From contig JAJRYD010000023.1 of the NCBI GenBank assembly GCA_024275955.1, positions 7,275 to 71,274 on the forward strand: 64,000 nt of DNA, in the 5' to 3' direction. A program made the translations under genes and the position numbers. Below, piece after piece: positions 25,869 to 35,937 of the stretch (position 1 is its first letter; every line of letters begins with the position of its first letter). The notes below the pieces were generated by a model. The model saw nothing but the letters and a program-made list of their open reading frames with translations, did no database searches and was not told the origin of the DNA. Origin of the DNA: Nitrospirota bacterium (GTDB lineage Bacteria; Nitrospinota_A; UBA7883; JACRGQ01).

Positions 25869-26440
25869 CTATTCCAGCTCCTGTAGAGAGGCTCCCACCT
25901 GTTTAATATTTTTTTCGGGTATTCAATATTTTCACGGCAGAAAATATCTTTCCTGAATTTTAGGCAACAGTTTAGATTTAGATCTCTGCATGAATTGAGC
26001 TCTTTATAAATCCAGCCGAGTCCGCCGTTGTAGGCTCTTAAGGTCAGTGGCCATCTTTGGTTTTTGGGCTGACCTTTTTTTTCAATCTTTTGGTAGAGGA
26101 ACTCGTCGTAAAAGACCATAGCCTTTATCGACCATTTCCAGTCGTACCTGATATCTGGCCTTGCCCCTTGAGCTACTTTGAGCGTTGAGTATCTTTTTGA
26201 TATCCATCGCGCGGTTTGCGGGGTGAACTGCGAAAGGCCAGCGGCATACTTTGATTCTGCCTTAGAGTTCCAGTTGGACTCTTGTCTTATCTGCGCGGCG
26301 AATATAGATACCTTTTGGTCCATTCCCCAAACGAAGCGAACCTGCTTTATGAGGAACCTTTTGTACTTGAGGTTGACTCCGTCCCGCGGCGCCATCGCAG
26401 AGGGGATGACTAACATTATGGCTAGAAGTCCGTTAATCAT
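25865..26440 (-). CDS. Phage endolysin, lytic transglycosylase (SLT) domain
   Basis: 191 residues from ATG 26440, which overlaps the holin-like stop (ATGA). A longer frame starting at 26659 lies entirely inside the holin gene and is rejected. A signal-like N-terminus (MINGLLAIMLVIPSAMA) precedes the SLT fold: catalytic Glu in FAAQIRQESNWNSKAES, then KYAAGLSQFTPQTAR and LRAYNGGLGWI. It cleaves peptidoglycan glycan strands. It is Mu-like in place, between the holin-like and spanin-like genes. Confidence 0.85.
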   Translation of the reverse strand: MINGLLAIMLVIPSAMAPRDGVNLKYKRFLIKQVRFVWGMDQKVSIFAAQIRQESNWNSKAESKYAAGLSQFTPQTARWISKRYSTLKVAQGARPDIRYDWKWSIKAMVFYDEFLYQKIEKKGQPKNQRWPLTLRAYNGGLGWIYKELNSCRDLNLNCCLKFRKDIFCRENIEYPKKILNRWEPLYRSWNR

Positions 26441-26808
26441 ATTCCGCCTGCCACTGCGAATATAATGGAAACTGCCATTGCCGAGATGAGAATCGTCTGG
26501 CTCAACGCTATTAAGGCTTTGGAAAGATTTTCTGGTTTTCCGTTTTCTGCCTCCTCTAGCACTTTTTGGTAAGAGCTTTGGAGGTCTATATATGGAAACA
26601 TCGATTTGCGTACAAAGTGGAAAATGACAAGGCCGGCCCCTACGACGGCGGTTTTCCACAAAATCAGCCTTATATCATTCCTTGTTCCAAAGACGAGGAA
26701 CGGAATGAAACAAAGAAGATAGGTAGGAAATAGCCTCACCAGACCTAACCTCACTTTTTCTGAGATTTTCTGCTTTTGCTCTTTGTTGTTTTTGCTCTCG
26801 TAACCCAT
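26437..26808 (-). CDS. Holin-like small membrane protein
   Basis: 123 residues with two hydrophobic spans near the N-terminus (LFPTYLLCFIPFLVFG and WKTAVVGAGLVIFHFV) and one at the C-terminus (LISAMAVSIIFAVAGGI). It is the first gene of the phage block and overlaps the endolysin start. That place and the small membrane build suggest a holin; no family match. Confidence 0.5.
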   Translation of the reverse strand: MGYESKNNKEQKQKISEKVRLGLVRLFPTYLLCFIPFLVFGTRNDIRLILWKTAVVGAGLVIFHFVRKSMFPYIDLQSSYQKVLEEAENGKPENLSKALIALSQTILISAMAVSIIFAVAGGI

Positions 26809-27000
26809 GAACCGAAATTTAACCGAAAGTTTGGCTTTAGGGAACAGCTGTTGGCCGGTTTGGAGGCTTTCTTGAATGAAGGGAGTTTTGCAGAGTTTAG
26901 TTCTTTGGAAAGCTTTGGAAGGTATGACCGATTTGGCATTTGAGAAGTGGTGGATAATTTCTTAAGGGGTAATATTGAGAATTGATGGTAATTGCATGAT

Positions 27001-27029
27001 TTGACAAGGCTTAAAATTTGCAATATATT
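27001..27029 (+). promoter_or_regulatory. Sigma-70 promoter for tRNA-Leu
   Basis: TTGACA (27001-27006), a 17-base spacer and TATATT (27024-27029), ten bases before the tRNA. Both boxes and the spacing are close to ideal. Confidence 0.75.
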
Positions 27030-27038
27030 GTACTGGTT

Positions 27039-27121
27039 GCGAAAGTGGCGGAACTGGTAGACGCGCTGGATTTAGGATCCAGTGGGCAACCATGGGGGTT
27101 CGAGTCCCCCCTTTCGCACCA
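27039..27121 (+). tRNA. tRNA-Leu (anticodon UAG)
   Basis: A class II tRNA with encoded CCA. The acceptor pairs GCGAAAG with CTTTCGC. The anticodon stem CTGGA/TCCAG encloses TTTAGGA, so the anticodon TAG is at 27073-27075 and reads CUN codons. A variable arm and the GGGGGTTCGAGTCCCCC T-arm follow. It lies just upstream of tig, an arrangement seen in deltaproteobacterial genomes. Confidence 0.95.
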
Positions 27122-27145
27122 ATAAACTGAAAAGCGATGCTCTGC

Positions 27146-27175
27146 TTGACTTTAAATAGTTCGGTTTTATATATG
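27146..27175 (+). promoter_or_regulatory. Likely promoter of the tig-clpP-clpX-lon cluster
   Basis: TTGACT (27146-27151), then TATATA after 16 bases (27168-27173) or TATATG after 18. It lies between the tRNA and tig. Read-through from the tRNA promoter is also possible. Confidence 0.55.
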
Positions 27176-27224
27176 AAGGATGTTTAAAATAAAGCAGGGA
27201 CTATTTTAGAAAGGAATCATTAGG

Positions 27225-28568
27225 GTGGCAACAGCGACAGACGAACTTAAAGTAGAGACAGAAGATATTCGGCCCTGCGTGAAAAAGCTTTCGATAGAGA
27301 TAGCGGAGCCTCTGGTAGCCCGCAGGTTTGATGAACTGCTTAAAAGTGTGCGCAAGAACGCGAATGTTCAAGGCTTTAGAAAAGGGAAAGCTCCCAGAGA
27401 AATTGTTAGGAAAATCTATTCCGAATCTATCCTTTGGGATATCGGTCAAAAACTGATAAGCGAAACTTACGAGAAGGCTATCAAAGATAACAGCCTTAAG
27501 GTTTTTGGAGATCCTTCTATAGAAAACGTTAAGGTTGAGGGCGGTAAGCCTATCTCGTTTACCGCGACTATTGAAACGCTTCCAGATATCACTGTCCCTG
27601 ATTACAGTGGGTGGGAGTTTGCCCGAAAGATAGAAAAAGTTGGCAAGGAAGCTATTGAAGCTCCGATAGCGGCTCTGTTGGAGAGGTTTGCCGAGCTTGT
27701 CCCTGCCGGCGACAGAACGGTAAAGGATGGGGATTTTGTAATCCTAGATTATGTCGGCCGAGTGGCAGGGGAAGAGAGTGACAACGAAAAGCTTTCCGGC
27801 AAGAATGCCGAGCTTATTGTATCTACAACAGATCAAAATGTTTTGGCAGATTTCCATGCCAAGCTGATAGGTGCGGAGAAGGACAAGGAAAACGAATTTA
27901 AAATTACATTGCCAAAGCAGTTTCCGGCACCTGACCTTGCCGGTAAGGAGGTGTCGTTTAGGGCTACTGTTCTTGGCATAAAGGAAAAGAAACTGCCGGA
28001 GCTTACCGACGAACTGGTAAAAGAGAACACTCCGCATAAAACTGTGGCGGATATGCGGGCCGGGACGAAAAAGAACCTTGAGGAACATGCCGAAAGGATG
28101 GGGGATGAGAACCTTAAATCCGATATATTGGACCGCTTGATAAAGGAGACCACGTTCGATCTTCCTCCTAAGATGATGGAATATTTTACCCAGACGCATG
28201 CCAACCAGATACAGTCCCGCTATGCTCAGGCTGGTATGCAGATGGAACAGATGCCGAACTTTGACAAGGCTGTTTTTGAGAAAGACTGCGCATCTGCCGG
28301 CTCGCGCGCGGCGAAAGAAGAAACAATACTAAGCGCCATATCGGAAAAAGAAGAGATAAAACCGGATACGAAGGAACTGATAAGCCTGCAAAAGGAGTAC
28401 CTTAAAATCATCAAGGACGCTAACCCCAAAATAGACGAAAAGGAATCTAACAGCAGAGCTTTTTCGTACGCTTTTAAAGAGGTGATAAACTCTTCGGTTT
28501 ACAAGCACCTCTTATCGAAGATAGATATAAAAGATAAAATTGAAGCTAAAGCAAAGGAGAATAAATAA
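27225..28568 (+). CDS. tig: Trigger factor
   Basis: 447 residues. Ribosome-bound chaperone and peptidyl-prolyl isomerase that folds nascent chains. The N-terminal ribosome-docking motif GFRKGKAP is present. The FKBP-like domain spans about residues 150-245 ([18 protein letters not shown]), followed by the long helical arms. Start GTG 27225; AAAGGA lies about 12 bases upstream. Its stop overlaps the clpP start (TAATG), so translation is coupled. Confidence 0.96.
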   Translation: MATATDELKVETEDIRPCVKKLSIEIAEPLVARRFDELLKSVRKNANVQGFRKGKAPREIVRKIYSESILWDIGQKLISETYEKAIKDNSLKVFGDPSIENVKVEGGKPISFTATIETLPDITVPDYSGWEFARKIEKVGKEAIEAPIAALLERFAELVPAGDRTVKDGDFVILDYVGRVAGEESDNEKLSGKNAELIVSTTDQNVLADFHAKLIGAEKDKENEFKITLPKQFPAPDLAGKEVSFRATVLGIKEKKLPELTDELVKENTPHKTVADMRAGTKKNLEEHAERMGDENLKSDILDRLIKETTFDLPPKMMEYFTQTHANQIQSRYAQAGMQMEQMPNFDKAVFEKDCASAGSRAAKEETILSAISEKEEIKPDTKELISLQKEYLKIIKDANPKIDEKESNSRAFSYAFKEVINSSVYKHLLSKIDIKDKIEAKAKENK

Positions 28569-29185
28569 TGCCCCTTATTCCGATGGTCGTTGAGCAAACC
28601 GCGCGCGGCGAGAGATCTTACGATATATACTCACGGCTTTTGAAAGACCGAATCATATTTCTTGGTACCGCTATAGACGACCATGTCTCCAACCTTATTA
28701 TCGCCCAGCTTCTTTTCCTTGAAGCGGAAGACCCCGACCAAGATATATACATTTACATCAACTCTCCGGGCGGCGTAGTGACATCCGGCCTCGCGATTTA
28801 TGACACGATGCAGTTTGTAAGACCGGATATTCAGACTATCTGCACAGGTCAGGCGGCGAGCATGGGTTCGCTCCTTCTTTCCGCTGGAGCGAAAGGCAAG
28901 CGGTTCGCGCTTCCGCACGCGAGAATAATGATTCACCAGCCTATGGGCGGTTTTCAGGGGCAGGCGTCCGACATCGACATTCAAGCGAGGGAGATAGGCC
29001 GTTTAAGGGAGAAGCTTGAGAAAATCTACTCTAAACATACCGGCCATAGTGTAAAAAAGATACATACCGACTCCGATAGAGACTTTTTCATGTCTTCGGA
29101 AGATGCTAAGGAGTACAGCTTGATTGACGAGATAATCGAATCGCGGGTAACGGCAAAAAAGGGTGAGACGAAAAATAAGGATTAG
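28568..29185 (+). CDS. clpP: ATP-dependent Clp protease proteolytic subunit
   Basis: 205 residues. The serine-protease chamber of ClpXP. The catalytic Ser98 is in [14 protein letters not shown], His123 in [10 protein letters not shown], and the acidic residue follows in the DSDRDFFM region. The N-terminal loop ([20 protein letters not shown]) that gates the pore is intact. ATG overlaps the tig stop. It is followed by clpX and lon, plus a second ClpX-like ATPase. Confidence 0.97.
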   Translation: MPLIPMVVEQTARGERSYDIYSRLLKDRIIFLGTAIDDHVSNLIIAQLLFLEAEDPDQDIYIYINSPGGVVTSGLAIYDTMQFVRPDIQTICTGQAASMGSLLLSAGAKGKRFALPHARIMIHQPMGGFQGQASDIDIQAREIGRLREKLEKIYSKHTGHSVKKIHTDSDRDFFMSSEDAKEYSLIDEIIESRVTAKKGETKNKD

Positions 29186-29227
29186 GCGTTAGAAGCTGAG
29201 ACGATAAATTTTTAACTAGGAGTAGAT

Positions 29228-30466
29228 ATGCCGAAAAAAAGTGACGGCCGTAACTTAAGGTGTTCATTTTGCGGAAAAAGCCAGAGCGAAGTGAAAAAGC
29301 TGATTGCCGGACCTATGGTTTATATCTGTGACGAGTGCATTGATCTATGCAACGAAATAATAGTAGAGGAATGGAACCAGGAAAAAAGCGCCGCTTTCAC
29401 CACGCTTCCAAAGCCTAGCGAAATAAAAAAGACTCTTGATGATCATGTTATAGGGCAGGATTACGCCAAAAAAGTTCTTTCCGTGGCGGTACACAACCAC
29501 TACAAGAGGGTGGACTCTAGTGTCGGGGTGGACGAAGTGGAGCTCCAAAAGAACAATATACTTCTTGTGGGGCCGACAGGAACAGGAAAAACGCTTCTCG
29601 CGCAGACTCTTGCCAAAATGCTTAACGTACCTTTTACTATCGTTGACGCGACGACTCTTACCGAGGCCGGCTATGTGGGAGAGGATGTTGAAAATATAAT
29701 CCACAGGCTTTTACAAGCGGCCGACTACGACGTGGAGAAAGCCGAGAAAGGTATCATCTATGTGGACGAAATCGACAAGATAAGCAGAAAGACCGACAAC
29801 CCCTCGATAACGAGAGATGTATCGGGCGAAGGTGTTCAGCAGGCGCTGCTTAAAATTATCGAAGGAACTGTCGCCAACGTACCGCCGCAGGGTGGAAGGA
29901 AACACCCTCAGCAGGAATTTTTGCAGGTAGACACTAACAACATTCTTTTTATCTGCGGGGGAGCTTTTGTCGGCTTGGACAAGATAATAGAAAACCGTCT
30001 TGGCAAGGTTACTCTTGGTTTTGGCGGCAAAGTAAAATCTAAAAAAGACAAGAAAAAAGACCGCATACTGCAGATGGTTGAGCCTGAGGATCTGCTTAAG
30101 TTCGGCCTTATACCTGAGTTTGTGGGACGATTGCCTGTTATATCTATGATGGAAGAACTAACGGAAACAGCTTTGAAAGATATACTGGTAAAGCCCAAGA
30201 ACGCCATTACAAAACAGTATCAGAAACTTTTCGGCTTTGACAAGGTGAACCTTCGTTTTGCCGACTCTGCCTTAACAGCTGTGGCAAAAGAGGCGGTAAA
30301 GCGTAAGCTTGGAGCGAGAGGCCTTAGGGCTATTCTTGAAAAAGCGATGCTCGACATAATGTACGAGGTTCCGGAAAACCCGGACGTAGAAGAAGTGATG
30401 ATAACCGAAGAGGTTATAAAGAAGAGATCCCAGCCTATTATTACTTACAGGAAAAAGGCGGTTTAG
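29228..30466 (+). CDS. clpX: ATP-dependent Clp protease ATP-binding subunit ClpX
   Basis: 412 residues. AAA+ unfoldase feeding ClpP. Zinc-binding Cys12, Cys15, Cys34 and Cys37 form the N-domain, then Walker A GPTGTGKT, pore loop [11 protein letters not shown] and Walker [10 protein letters not shown]. The LGF tripeptide in [11 protein letters not shown] is the ClpP-docking loop. A ribosome site TAGGAG precedes ATG 29228. It is 17 bases before lon. Confidence 0.97.
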   Translation: MPKKSDGRNLRCSFCGKSQSEVKKLIAGPMVYICDECIDLCNEIIVEEWNQEKSAAFTTLPKPSEIKKTLDDHVIGQDYAKKVLSVAVHNHYKRVDSSVGVDEVELQKNNILLVGPTGTGKTLLAQTLAKMLNVPFTIVDATTLTEAGYVGEDVENIIHRLLQAADYDVEKAEKGIIYVDEIDKISRKTDNPSITRDVSGEGVQQALLKIIEGTVANVPPQGGRKHPQQEFLQVDTNNILFICGGAFVGLDKIIENRLGKVTLGFGGKVKSKKDKKKDRILQMVEPEDLLKFGLIPEFVGRLPVISMMEELTETALKDILVKPKNAITKQYQKLFGFDKVNLRFADSALTAVAKEAVKRKLGARGLRAILEKAMLDIMYEVPENPDVEEVMITEEVIKKRSQPIITYRKKAV

Positions 30467-30482
30467 GGCGCGCCCAAAGTTT

Positions 30483-32906
30483 ATGAAAACCAAGAAAAAG
30501 CTTGCCCCTTCTCTTAAAGGAGACAGACTGCCTTTGCTTCCTTTGAGGGACATTGTCATCTTCCCCGATATGGTGGCACCACTTTTTGTCGGCCGCGAAA
30601 AATCAATAAAGGCGGTTGACTACGCTATGGCGCATGGAAACCTGATTCTGCTTGCCACCCAAAAATCGGCCGGCAACGAAAACCCTACTGCCAAAAGTAT
30701 CTACAAAACAGGATGCATATGCGAAATAATTCAGGTTTTTAAAATGCCTGACGGTACGGTGAAGATAATGGTAGAGGGTTTGGCCCGTTCTCCGATTATA
30801 GAGTATCTGTCTTCTTCTCCTTTTTTCATGGTGAAGGCGAAGCCTGTTTTTGCTCAAGCCTTAAAATCTGATTCTCTTAAATTTGAAGCTGTTATTAGAG
30901 GCGTAAAGTCGCTTTTTGAGAAGTATCTCAAGATGGAGACAAGGCTTCAGCCTGAAACCGCTATGCTTATAGGCGAGATAAAGGAACCGGAAGAGCTTAG
31001 CAACGCGATAATGGCTCATCTCGTTTTGGAAACACAGCAACGCCAGTCGGTCTTATCTGAAACCAACCTTGAAAAAAGGTTCGGCATGATCGCCTCCTTC
31101 CTTGAAAAAGAGGTAGAGATACTCCATATAGAGAAAAAGGTAAAGGGCCGCGTAAAGAGACAGATGGATCAGAGCCAGAAAGAGTATTACCTTAACGAGC
31201 AGATAAAGGCTATTCAAAAAGAGCTTGGACGGGCCGACATAAAGAACGAATCGGAAGAGTTTAGGGAAAAAATAGCGCGGGCCGGAATGCCCAAAGATAC
31301 CGAAACGAAGGCGCTAAAGGAACTCTCGAAGCTGGACCAAATGCCGCCGATGTCTGCCGAAGGCACAGTGGTAAGAAACTACCTTGATTGGCTTACCGAT
31401 ATTCCATGGAAAAAGAAAAGCAGAGACAGGCTTGATACGCTGGAAGCGAAAAAAATACTGGACGCTGACCATTACGGCCTCGGCGACGTGAAAGAACGGA
31501 TACTTGAGTATCTCGCGGTAAAAAAACTTTCGAAATCGGGCCGTGGGCCGATACTTTGTCTTGTCGGCCCTCCGGGAGTAGGTAAAACTTCGCTTGGGAA
31601 ATCTGTCGCGCGCGCGCTTGGCCGTAAGTTCATACGGGTTTCGCTTGGCGGTATACGCGACGAGGCGGAAATACGCGGCCACCGGCGGACATATATCGGC
31701 GCATTGCCAGGCAGGATAGTGCAATCTATGAAAAAGGCTGGCACTATAAATCCTGTGATGATGCTTGATGAGATAGACAAGATGAGCATAGATTTTCGCG
31801 GGGATCCTTCTGCCGCGCTCTTAGAAGCACTGGACCCAGAACAAAACAAAAACTTTAGCGACCATTATCTGGAAGTAGACTACGACCTTTCTAGCATTCT
31901 TTTTATAACAACCGCCAACCTTTTACACCCGATACCAAGCCCTCTTCGGGACAGGATGGAGGTTATAGAAATAAGCAGTTACACGGAAGACGAAAAACTT
32001 GGGATCGCCAAAAATTTTCTTGTGCCAAAACAGCTTAAGGAGCATGGGCTTTCTAAAAAACAGCTGACGTTTGGTGACGAGCTTCTTGGCAAAATCATAT
32101 CTGGCTATACACAAGAAGCTGGTGTTAGAAACCTTGAGAGGGAGATTTCCAGCGTATGCCGAAAAGTGGCAAGGAAGGTGGTTGAAAACAGACAATTCAA
32201 CTCTATGCCTACCGCTGACGCCGCTTGCGAATATCTTGGGCCGGAAAAATTCAGACAGGAAAAAGCCGAAATGCACAACGAGACAGGTTTTGCTATCGGC
32301 ATGGCATGGACGCAGGCGGGCGGAATGATAATGCATGTCGAGGTGAGCGTGGTGCCGGGCAAAGGTAAGCTGATACTTACCGGAAAGCTTGGCGAAGTTA
32401 TGCGGGAATCGGCGCAAGCGGCTCTTTCGTACATCCGGTCCCGCGCGAAACGGTTTGGCCTTAAGAGCGATTTTTATTCCAAGTCCGACATACATATACA
32501 TCTTCCCGAAGGAGCTATTCCAAAAGACGGCCCATCGGCGGGGATAACTATGGTATCGGCTATGGTATCTGCTTTTTGCAATACTCCTGTGCGGCATGAT
32601 GTTTCGATGACAGGCGAAGTTACCTTAAGGGGGCGGGTGCTTCCTATAGGCGGGCTGAAGGAGAAGGTTCTGGCGGCGCACAGAGCCGGAATTAAAGAGA
32701 TAATTTTCCCTAAAGAGAATGAAAAAGACTTGAAAAAAATTCCAAAGAAAATTCTTAGCAATATTAAATTCACGCCTGTCTCATCGATGGACGAAGTATT
32801 GTCGGTAGCTATGGTGAAGCCTGTTTTTGTTAAAAGCAACGGCGACAAAGTAAGGAAAAAGAAAGCTCCCTCTGGCGGCATAGGTCACCAGCCGGGCATA
32901 AACTGA
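30483..32906 (+). CDS. lon: ATP-dependent protease Lon
   Basis: 807 residues, full length. Degrades misfolded and regulatory proteins. The N-domain ([19 protein letters not shown]) is followed by a coiled-coil linker, AAA+ domain with [19 protein letters not shown], and the protease domain with Ser in [11 protein letters not shown] and Lys in [17 protein letters not shown] 30483 follows clpX. It closes the canonical cluster before the ClpX paralogue. Confidence 0.97.
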   Translation: MKTKKKLAPSLKGDRLPLLPLRDIVIFPDMVAPLFVGREKSIKAVDYAMAHGNLILLATQKSAGNENPTAKSIYKTGCICEIIQVFKMPDGTVKIMVEGLARSPIIEYLSSSPFFMVKAKPVFAQALKSDSLKFEAVIRGVKSLFEKYLKMETRLQPETAMLIGEIKEPEELSNAIMAHLVLETQQRQSVLSETNLEKRFGMIASFLEKEVEILHIEKKVKGRVKRQMDQSQKEYYLNEQIKAIQKELGRADIKNESEEFREKIARAGMPKDTETKALKELSKLDQMPPMSAEGTVVRNYLDWLTDIPWKKKSRDRLDTLEAKKILDADHYGLGDVKERILEYLAVKKLSKSGRGPILCLVGPPGVGKTSLGKSVARALGRKFIRVSLGGIRDEAEIRGHRRTYIGALPGRIVQSMKKAGTINPVMMLDEIDKMSIDFRGDPSAALLEALDPEQNKNFSDHYLEVDYDLSSILFITTANLLHPIPSPLRDRMEVIEISSYTEDEKLGIAKNFLVPKQLKEHGLSKKQLTFGDELLGKIISGYTQEAGVRNLEREISSVCRKVARKVVENRQFNSMPTADAACEYLGPEKFRQEKAEMHNETGFAIGMAWTQAGGMIMHVEVSVVPGKGKLILTGKLGEVMRESAQAALSYIRSRAKRFGLKSDFYSKSDIHIHLPEGAIPKDGPSAGITMVSAMVSAFCNTPVRHDVSMTGEVTLRGRVLPIGGLKEKVLAAHRAGIKEIIFPKENEKDLKKIPKKILSNIKFTPVSSMDEVLSVAMVKPVFVKSNGDKVRKKKAPSGGIGHQPGIN

Positions 32907-32985
32907 CGTTTTAAACAGGCCTGCCATGCTGTTAGAGAGCGGCTGGAAGGTTTAACTTGGTCTTTATTAGTAAAGGTTTATCCTG

Positions 32986-34608
32986 ATGGTTCAAAAGTCT
33001 ATTACAAAAGATGTGCTGAATCAGGTGATGGAGCGTTACGGCTGTAGCGAAGAGGACGCTATACGGGCCTGCCTTGAAGCTGAGAACAGTTACGAAGAGG
33101 CGCTTGACAGCATGCTTGGCGAAGACTCCGGCACAAAGGCCAAAGAGGCGCCTCTATCGCACACACCGATGGAGATAAAAACCTACCTTGATAAGTTTGT
33201 AATAGGACAAGAGACATACAAAAAAAGGCTGGCGATAGCGGCGGCGTATCATTTCGCCACGGTAAAGGCGAAGCACGATAATCTGGAGGCGATTAGAGAC
33301 TTTAACGTAAAACGATTCCGCAAAAAGAACACCCTGATAGCAGGGCCTTCCGGTAGCGGCAAGACATACTGCGTGGAGGTGCTGGCTGACCTTCTTGGCG
33401 TTCCGGTAAATATCGTCGACGCTACCGATTACACCGAAGCTGGGTATGTCGGCAAAAGCGCTGACGATATGGTGAGGGAGTTGATCGCTATGGCCCCGGG
33501 TGACAGCAAATCTGAGAAAGCGGATTTTATAAACAGATACGGCGGACTCATTTTCGTGGACGAGGTAGACAAGAAAGCTAAAGACGGAAGCCACGCGGGA
33601 GCCGACGTAAGCAGAGAAGGCTTTCAAAGAGCTGTTTTGAAGCTGATAGAGCGTAAAGCTGTATCAATAGACGACCCCAACAGCCCTGCTTCGCAGATTC
33701 AAGGCCTTGTAGACCAGCAAAGGGGAATCTCCGGCAAGAAGAAAGATACCATGCTTGGCACCGAGAATATTCTTTTTGTTCTTGGCGGTTCTTTTCAGAG
33801 AGCGCACGACAGCATGGAAGCTATCGTAAAGAAAAGAATGGATAGTAAAAGCGGGAAGCTAAAGGAAGACGGAAGCCTTAACATCTCTGGCTTCGCGTCG
33901 CCTTCGAACGATTCAAGACATAAAGAGTTCCGCAACTACTACAAAGACGCGATTGATGACGACTATATACGTTTTGGCCTTATACCGGAGCTTGTAGGCA
34001 GAACGCCTATTAGAACCTATGTAAACGCCCTTTCCAAAAACGACCTTGTGCGGATAATGACTAACACCGAGGATTCTATCCTCAATCAGTACAAGATGGA
34101 GTTTACTCTTTTTAATATTGATATAGATTTTGCTTCTGACGCTATAGAAAAAGTTGCCGAGAAGGCGGAAGCAAAAAAGACAGGGGCTAGGGCACTCGTA
34201 AGTGAATGGGAATCTATACTTACCGATTTTCAATTTCAGCTTCCCGGACACAAAGTGTCGGCCTTTACCGTTACCAAAAAGATTTGCGAGCATCCACAAG
34301 ACGAGCTTTTGAAGATTCTTGAAAAATCTCCGGTTTTTGATTTTGCAGATAGATTTAGACAAGAACATGGCGTTCAGCTTCGTTTTACCGATGAGTCGGT
34401 CGGGTACATTGAAAATTATGCCAAGAAAAACGGGATGCAGGTATCCGACGCTCTTGGAAAGCTTATGGCCGGAGCGCCGGCTCTTAACTATATGAACCAC
34501 AAAGGAGAGTTTGTCGTGGAGCCGAAGGCTCTTAAGGATGAAAAGTATTTCGACAACCTCTATGTGGAATGGCACAAAAAGCAAATAAAGGACCAGCCTC
34601 TCAAATAG
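32986..34608 (+). CDS. ClpX-like AAA+ ATPase with UBA-like N-terminus
   Basis: 540 residues. Residues 1-45 form a small three-helix UBA/TS-N-type domain (VMERYGCSEEDAIRACLEAE) in place of the ClpX zinc finger. The AAA+ core is ClpX-like: GPSGSGKT (120-127), pore loop EAGYVGKSADD, Walker B GLIFVDEVDK and GLIPELVGRTPIRTYV. Unlike ClpX, the expected [LIV]GF docking loop is not clear (nearest is ISGF). About 110 extra C-terminal residues (ILEKSPVFDFADRFRQEHG) are of unknown fold. It lies 80 bases after lon and could be expressed with it. It may recruit a special set of substrates or work without ClpP. Confidence 0.85.
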   Translation: MVQKSITKDVLNQVMERYGCSEEDAIRACLEAENSYEEALDSMLGEDSGTKAKEAPLSHTPMEIKTYLDKFVIGQETYKKRLAIAAAYHFATVKAKHDNLEAIRDFNVKRFRKKNTLIAGPSGSGKTYCVEVLADLLGVPVNIVDATDYTEAGYVGKSADDMVRELIAMAPGDSKSEKADFINRYGGLIFVDEVDKKAKDGSHAGADVSREGFQRAVLKLIERKAVSIDDPNSPASQIQGLVDQQRGISGKKKDTMLGTENILFVLGGSFQRAHDSMEAIVKKRMDSKSGKLKEDGSLNISGFASPSNDSRHKEFRNYYKDAIDDDYIRFGLIPELVGRTPIRTYVNALSKNDLVRIMTNTEDSILNQYKMEFTLFNIDIDFASDAIEKVAEKAEAKKTGARALVSEWESILTDFQFQLPGHKVSAFTVTKKICEHPQDELLKILEKSPVFDFADRFRQEHGVQLRFTDESVGYIENYAKKNGMQVSDALGKLMAGAPALNYMNHKGEFVVEPKALKDEKYFDNLYVEWHKKQIKDQPLK

Positions 34609-34670
34609 CCTCCTCCCCTCCAGCCTTTCTTTTATCTCTGTAACTTAAGGCCGGAATGTGGTAAAAATCT

Positions 34671-35213
34671 ATGAACATGATACGGATTGGCGGCATTTTA
34701 CTCGGACTACTGCTTATCAGCAGTTGTGCTGGAACAGGAAAGATAACAACTGGACCTGTTACCGATACCGCATACTTTGACGGCAAAATAGAGCTTTTGG
34801 CGCAGGAGCTGGTAAGCAATTCATCAAAACCTCTTAGGCGGGCGGCGGTGCTCGGCTTTACTAACCCGGACGGCAGAACATCCCAACTGGGGAAATATCT
34901 ATCTACTAAGTTCTCGATAATATCTACTAAGAATAGACTGTTCATTGTCCCGTCGGCGGGGCAGGTTTTGGAGGCGATGAAAAGCGAGGGGATAAATTAC
35001 CGTGGTTCGCTAGACAAGGAGCAGGCGGTAAAGCTTGGAAAAGCATTAAAGGTGGACGGGTTTGTCGTCGGCGTGCTGTCTGACCTGCAAAAGGGAAGCG
35101 ATATTGACCTTATGGTTAAGATAATAGAAACAAAAAACGGGAACATGGCATCGGCCGCCAACATCAGCATCCATAGAAGCAAGTCGGTAAGCACTCTTAT
35201 GCAGTTGTTTTAA
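34671..35213 (+). CDS. FlgO-like outer-membrane lipoprotein
   Basis: 180 residues. Signal peptide ending in the lipobox LISSC (Cys19). The mature part looks like the FlgO/CsgG type fold: LRRAAVLGFTNPDGRTSQLG, LSTKFSIISTK and ALKVDGFVVGVLSD. FlgO proteins often link to flagella or surface assembly, but no flagellar gene is near. ATG 34671 is two codons before another start (MIRIGG). Confidence 0.7.
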   Translation: MNMIRIGGILLGLLLISSCAGTGKITTGPVTDTAYFDGKIELLAQELVSNSSKPLRRAAVLGFTNPDGRTSQLGKYLSTKFSIISTKNRLFIVPSAGQVLEAMKSEGINYRGSLDKEQAVKLGKALKVDGFVVGVLSDLQKGSDIDLMVKIIETKNGNMASAANISIHRSKSVSTLMQLF

Positions 35214-35279
35214 ATACCGCGTGGCAAGCATCTGTGGATGAGCTTTCATCAGTCGCGCCGTTCTGCTAGAGGCATGGAT

Positions 35280-35933
35280 ATGAAAATAAAAATCTGCGGA
35301 CAAACGAGACTAGAAGATATCGAATACTCTTTTGAGAGAGGGGCCGATTTTTGCGGTGTTGTTATCGAAGTGCCGTCTTCCAAACGGTCGATGACAATTA
35401 AAAAAGCAAAGCCGTTGTTTGAGGAACCTCTTATGGGGAAAATGGTAGCTCTTACCGCCGATGCCGACCACTCTCTTTACAAAGAAATTTCTGATGTTTT
35501 AAAACCAAACGCCGTACAGCTTACCGCCAATGAAACGGCTGAGGATATAAAAAAAATTAAAGAAAAGTTCGGCTTTAAGATTTTCAAATCTCTCCACCTG
35601 CCTATGGAAGGCGGGCGGGCAAGTTCTCCAGAGAAATTTCTTGATAAGATGAAGAGCTATACAGACGCAGGGGCCGACGCTTTTATCCTAGACACTCTTG
35701 TGCCGGAGATGCACGGCGGCTCTGGAAAAAAGTCTGACTGGAAACTGGCTGGCAAAATACTTTTAGAATCAAGAGCCGATACTTTTCTCGCGGGCGGTAT
35801 AGGCCTTGATAACGCTAAAGAAGCGGCAGAGCTTAAACCGTACGGGATAGACCTTGCCAGCGGGGTGGAGATTTCTCCCGGTGTTAAATCTTGGGAAAAG
35901 ATAGACCTTCTTTTTACGGCACTTGGGAGGTAG
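35280..35933 (+). CDS. trpF: Phosphoribosylanthranilate isomerase
   Basis: 217 residues. Third step from anthranilate in tryptophan synthesis. The catalytic cysteine is in MKIKICGQTRLED and the aspartate in FILDTLVPEMHGG; the phosphate-binding loop FLAGGIGLDNA and IDLASGVEISPGVKSW are also present. ATG 35280 is chosen because AGAGG sits seven bases upstream; a longer frame starts at 35238. No other trp genes are in the window. Confidence 0.92.
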   Translation: MKIKICGQTRLEDIEYSFERGADFCGVVIEVPSSKRSMTIKKAKPLFEEPLMGKMVALTADADHSLYKEISDVLKPNAVQLTANETAEDIKKIKEKFGFKIFKSLHLPMEGGRASSPEKFLDKMKSYTDAGADAFILDTLVPEMHGGSGKKSDWKLAGKILLESRADTFLAGGIGLDNAKEAAELKPYGIDLASGVEISPGVKSWEKIDLLFTALGR

Positions 35934-35937
35934 CTTT

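Larger units (their letters stand above)
9350..26808 (-). mobile_element. Mu-like prophage late region, probably cryptic
   Basis: 24 tightly packed minus-strand ORFs in one direction, many with ATGA or TAATG overlaps. From 26.8 kb downward: holin-like protein, endolysin, spanin-like pair, gp25/gp26-like proteins, DUF3486, terminase, DUF935 portal, protease I, decoration protein, gpT capsid, gp36 (DUF1320), gp37 (DUF1834), then unrecognised tail-side proteins and a fibre. Not found: transposase A/B, integrase, repressor, MuF (gp30), tail sheath, tube or tape measure. I could not see direct repeats bounding it (left edge about 9230-9350, right edge about 26810-27000). The amber stop in the terminase suggests decay. 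Confidence 0.85.

Noticed and set aside
25865-26659. Long (264-residue) endolysin start
   Set aside because: The first 73 residues lie inside the holin gene and are arginine/serine rich; ATG 26440 overlaps the holin stop and gives a signal peptide.
17990-26808. Classical alphaproteobacterial-type gene transfer agent
   Set aside because: The head proteins are Mu-like (gpT, DUF935), not the HK97-like set of that agent; only the size and lack of integrase are similar.
9230-27000. Attachment-site direct repeats bounding the prophage
   Set aside because: I compared both edges by eye and saw no convincing identical sequence; a computed search could still find a short one.
26751-27023. A 90-residue minus-strand ORF before the holin-like gene
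   Set aside because: Low-complexity, basic composition, overlaps the holin gene by 58 bases and lacks any family resemblance; probably a chance frame.
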